Shown in pieces: positions 62,241 through 64,000 of a stretch of DNA of 64,000 nt. The stretch is from Archegozetes longisetosus (Eukaryota; Arthropoda; Arachnida; Sarcoptiformes; Trhypochthoniidae): contig JAEMBT020000007.1 in the NCBI GenBank assembly GCA_018873245.2, positions 8,687,129-8,751,128 of the forward strand, in the 5' to 3' direction. Numbering within the stretch: the stretch's first letter is position 1; each line of letters opens with the position of its first letter. The notes under the pieces were generated by a model, which saw only the letters and a list, made by a program, of their open reading frames with translations, made no database searches and was not told where the DNA came from. The translations under genes and the position numbers were made by a program.

Positions 62241-63436
62241 TTATTTTGAAATAAATCTGATTAATGCTCACCTGCTTTGGCCACAAATCTTTGCTTGCAC
62301 TTAAAGATCAAACACTGCAAATATAATTGAAATCGGATTTTGAAAAATGCTAAGACACAAAGTTTGAGATTTTATTTCTTTATTCAGTAAAAAAATATGG
62401 AACGGTTTAGATGTTTTCATGTAATGTTCAACTGGCAAAATATATCATCAATTCAATAATTTAACTGTATTATAAAGGTGCTAAACCGTCGACTTTGAAC
62501 TTACTATTCCATGAAATATTTATGGAATCTGCAATTAAAAAATAAAGGCGTCAGAATAACCTTAGTGATTAGAGAAAATATTAAATACTAGAAGCATATA
62601 AATAATCAGAAACTACTGCTATCAGTTAATCATAGTATCTCATAGAGATTCCCACTTTAGCGAATCATCATTATGTATAAGAGAACATAATCAACAGTGA
62701 TACTAACCGTAATTACGATAATATGAATATAACACCAAACACTTTTTCGTAGTGCACTATACGAGTATTTCCTATACAAAACAAACATTTATTACAACAC
62801 GCTTATACCAAATGTATTACAAAATACAATCAAGAGGAATGAATCAGATAGAGCTAATTGAATCCATCAATAGAATCAGAGATCTTGGTGGTAAACAAGT
62901 ATCATCATGTCATCCCGTCATGTATGAAATATAAAATTCAAACTTACCGTTTAATAGATTATCATAAGTCGTTTTATACTGCTTGCATCAATACTTTCAT
63001 TGCTAAAAATCAAAATCATATACTAATTAACAAATTGTAGATTAGAAGCTCAAATATTTTAATCAATTAAAAGGTATCAGAAAGGCTGAATGATTCGTTC
63101 ATCGACTTCAGAAAAATTAATGGGAAGTCATTTTGGCTTTCATCAAATTAATTGATTGAAAAGAAACTTAATACAAGCAACATGAAGTACCTTTGGTAGT
63201 AGAGGCTAAGCTTCAATTTGACTTTGGATAAAGCGTTTACCTGAAAAAACAAAGAATAGGTTACAGATGGTAGCAATTAATTTCAAAGCTTAGATCGAAC
63301 CATAGTCAGATAGGGGCGAAAATAAGTTAAAATCACTTAAATTCAGTTGAACTATAAAATCATCACTTATTCATTACCAATACTTAATTAACTACTAAAT
63401 TATTCTCACTTTTTATCAAAGCCATCATCGAGTCAC
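61809..63436 (-). other. Array of small exon-like segments upstream of FLAD1
   Basis: On the FLAD1 strand several short segments sit between good acceptors and donors: 63410-63436 (27 nt), 63191-63240 (50), 62505-62528 (24), 62272-62314 (43), 62038-62076 (39) and 61809-61844 (36). The last two are homologous, begin TCAAAT and lie in adjacent repeat units. They may be alternative 5' leader exons of FLAD1. Read in FLAD1 phase, 61809-61844, 62038-62076 and 62272-62314 contain stops, so those would be non-coding; 63410-63436 with or without 62505-62528 stays open into the FLAD1 frame and contains ATG codons. No transcript evidence is available. Confidence 0.35.
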
Positions 63437-64000
63437 CTGAAAGATAGAAAATCAATTAATTGTAACTAAGAGAAATGTAATCAAGTCATTTCATTTGTTT
63501 GTAAGTAATGTTCAAATTCAGTGATAGTGGTATACGATTCGTCATCGATTCACTCAAGAGTAGCAAATAACAAGTCATCATTAATTCAAACATTACTTTT
63601 AAATTACGAGTAATTACATCTAATTAAACTCAGTCTTTAATATTTTAATTTATTAAACTTTAGTTTAACTAAAAGTAAAGTAATAGTTTGGGGGCTAATA
63701 CAATAGTACAGCATTGTAATTAGCTTGCACATTTGAAGCACGTTAGAAGCACATGTGTTCTTTGTTTCAATTGAAGGCTTATCTAACTCGCCGATCAACT
63801 GACGATTTCAAACCTTACACATGTAATCCTACCAAATTTGTGTTCGACTACATGCACATGTTTGCACATTCTACCAAATGAATGTCCTTTAATTAACATT
63901 TACGTTACAAAATATATTAAGACAAGCATTTAAAACTTTGGCATAAATTAATCTAAAAACTCGTCTAATTTCAGTATTCAATTATAGCACCAATTGAGAC
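63437..64000. other. Window end, no gene recognised
   Basis: AT-rich sequence upstream of the exon-like array. It may contain the FLAD1 promoter if those exons are used. Confidence 0.4.

Noticed and set aside
1..64000. CRISPR arrays, prokaryotic operons, viral or retroelement coding genes
   Set aside because: No spaced direct-repeat array, no ribosome-binding-site pattern, and no reverse transcriptase, integrase, transposase or capsid-like frame was seen.

Overview
The window is AT-rich nuclear DNA of a small-genome animal. Evidence: spliced genes with GT-AG introns of about 50 bp to 1.5 kb, a U6 snRNA gene, and clear metazoan orthologues (SS18, PABPN1, RBM39, KCTD1/15, COA7, PIP4P). A Toll receptor with two cysteine-flanked LRR blocks, of the Drosophila Toll-1 type, points to an arthropod. 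The compact introns would fit a mite or similar chelicerate, but the sequence alone does not prove that. No prokaryotic, phage or CRISPR structure is present.

Layout. 1-4.1 kb: non-coding with several short tandem repeats. 4.1-6.4 kb: a C18orf21-like RNase MRP-type zinc protein converging on an unrecognised coiled-coil gene. 11.1-13.5 kb: a three-exon KCTD1/15 BTB gene. 16.2-20.3 kb: a FAM210B-like mitochondrial membrane protein, a four-exon PIP4P (TMEM55) lysosomal protein and a second unrecognised coiled-coil gene. 23.8-28.5 kb: a two-exon Toll receptor. 29.5-31.2 kb: a decayed CYP4-type cytochrome P450 lying between two diverged direct repeats of about 320 bp. 35.1-41.1 kb: COA7 and ASCC1 head to head, then RBM39. 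44.8-46.8 kb: two tiny secreted-peptide genes, rebuilt here from splice sites. 49.8-56.3 kb: SS18, a U6 snRNA on the opposite strand, PABPN1 and OSGIN. 60.6-61.6 kb: FAD synthase (FLAD1), with a triplicated block of about 235 bp upstream that carries small exon-like segments.

The genes are mostly unrelated housekeeping functions: RNA processing (C18orf21-like, RBM39, U6, PABPN1, ASCC1), transcription and chromatin (SS18, KCTD), mitochondria and cofactors (FAM210B, COA7, FLAD1), lysosomal lipid (PIP4P), redox (OSGIN) and innate immunity (Toll). No operon-like system links them.

The items most worth a second look are: a frame conflict inside RBM39 at a hexanucleotide microsatellite; a one-base break between the two ASCC1 domains; the two secreted peptides, whose first coding exon is only 15 nt; the triplicated exon-like array upstream of FLAD1; and a cluster of palindromes near 43.1 kb.
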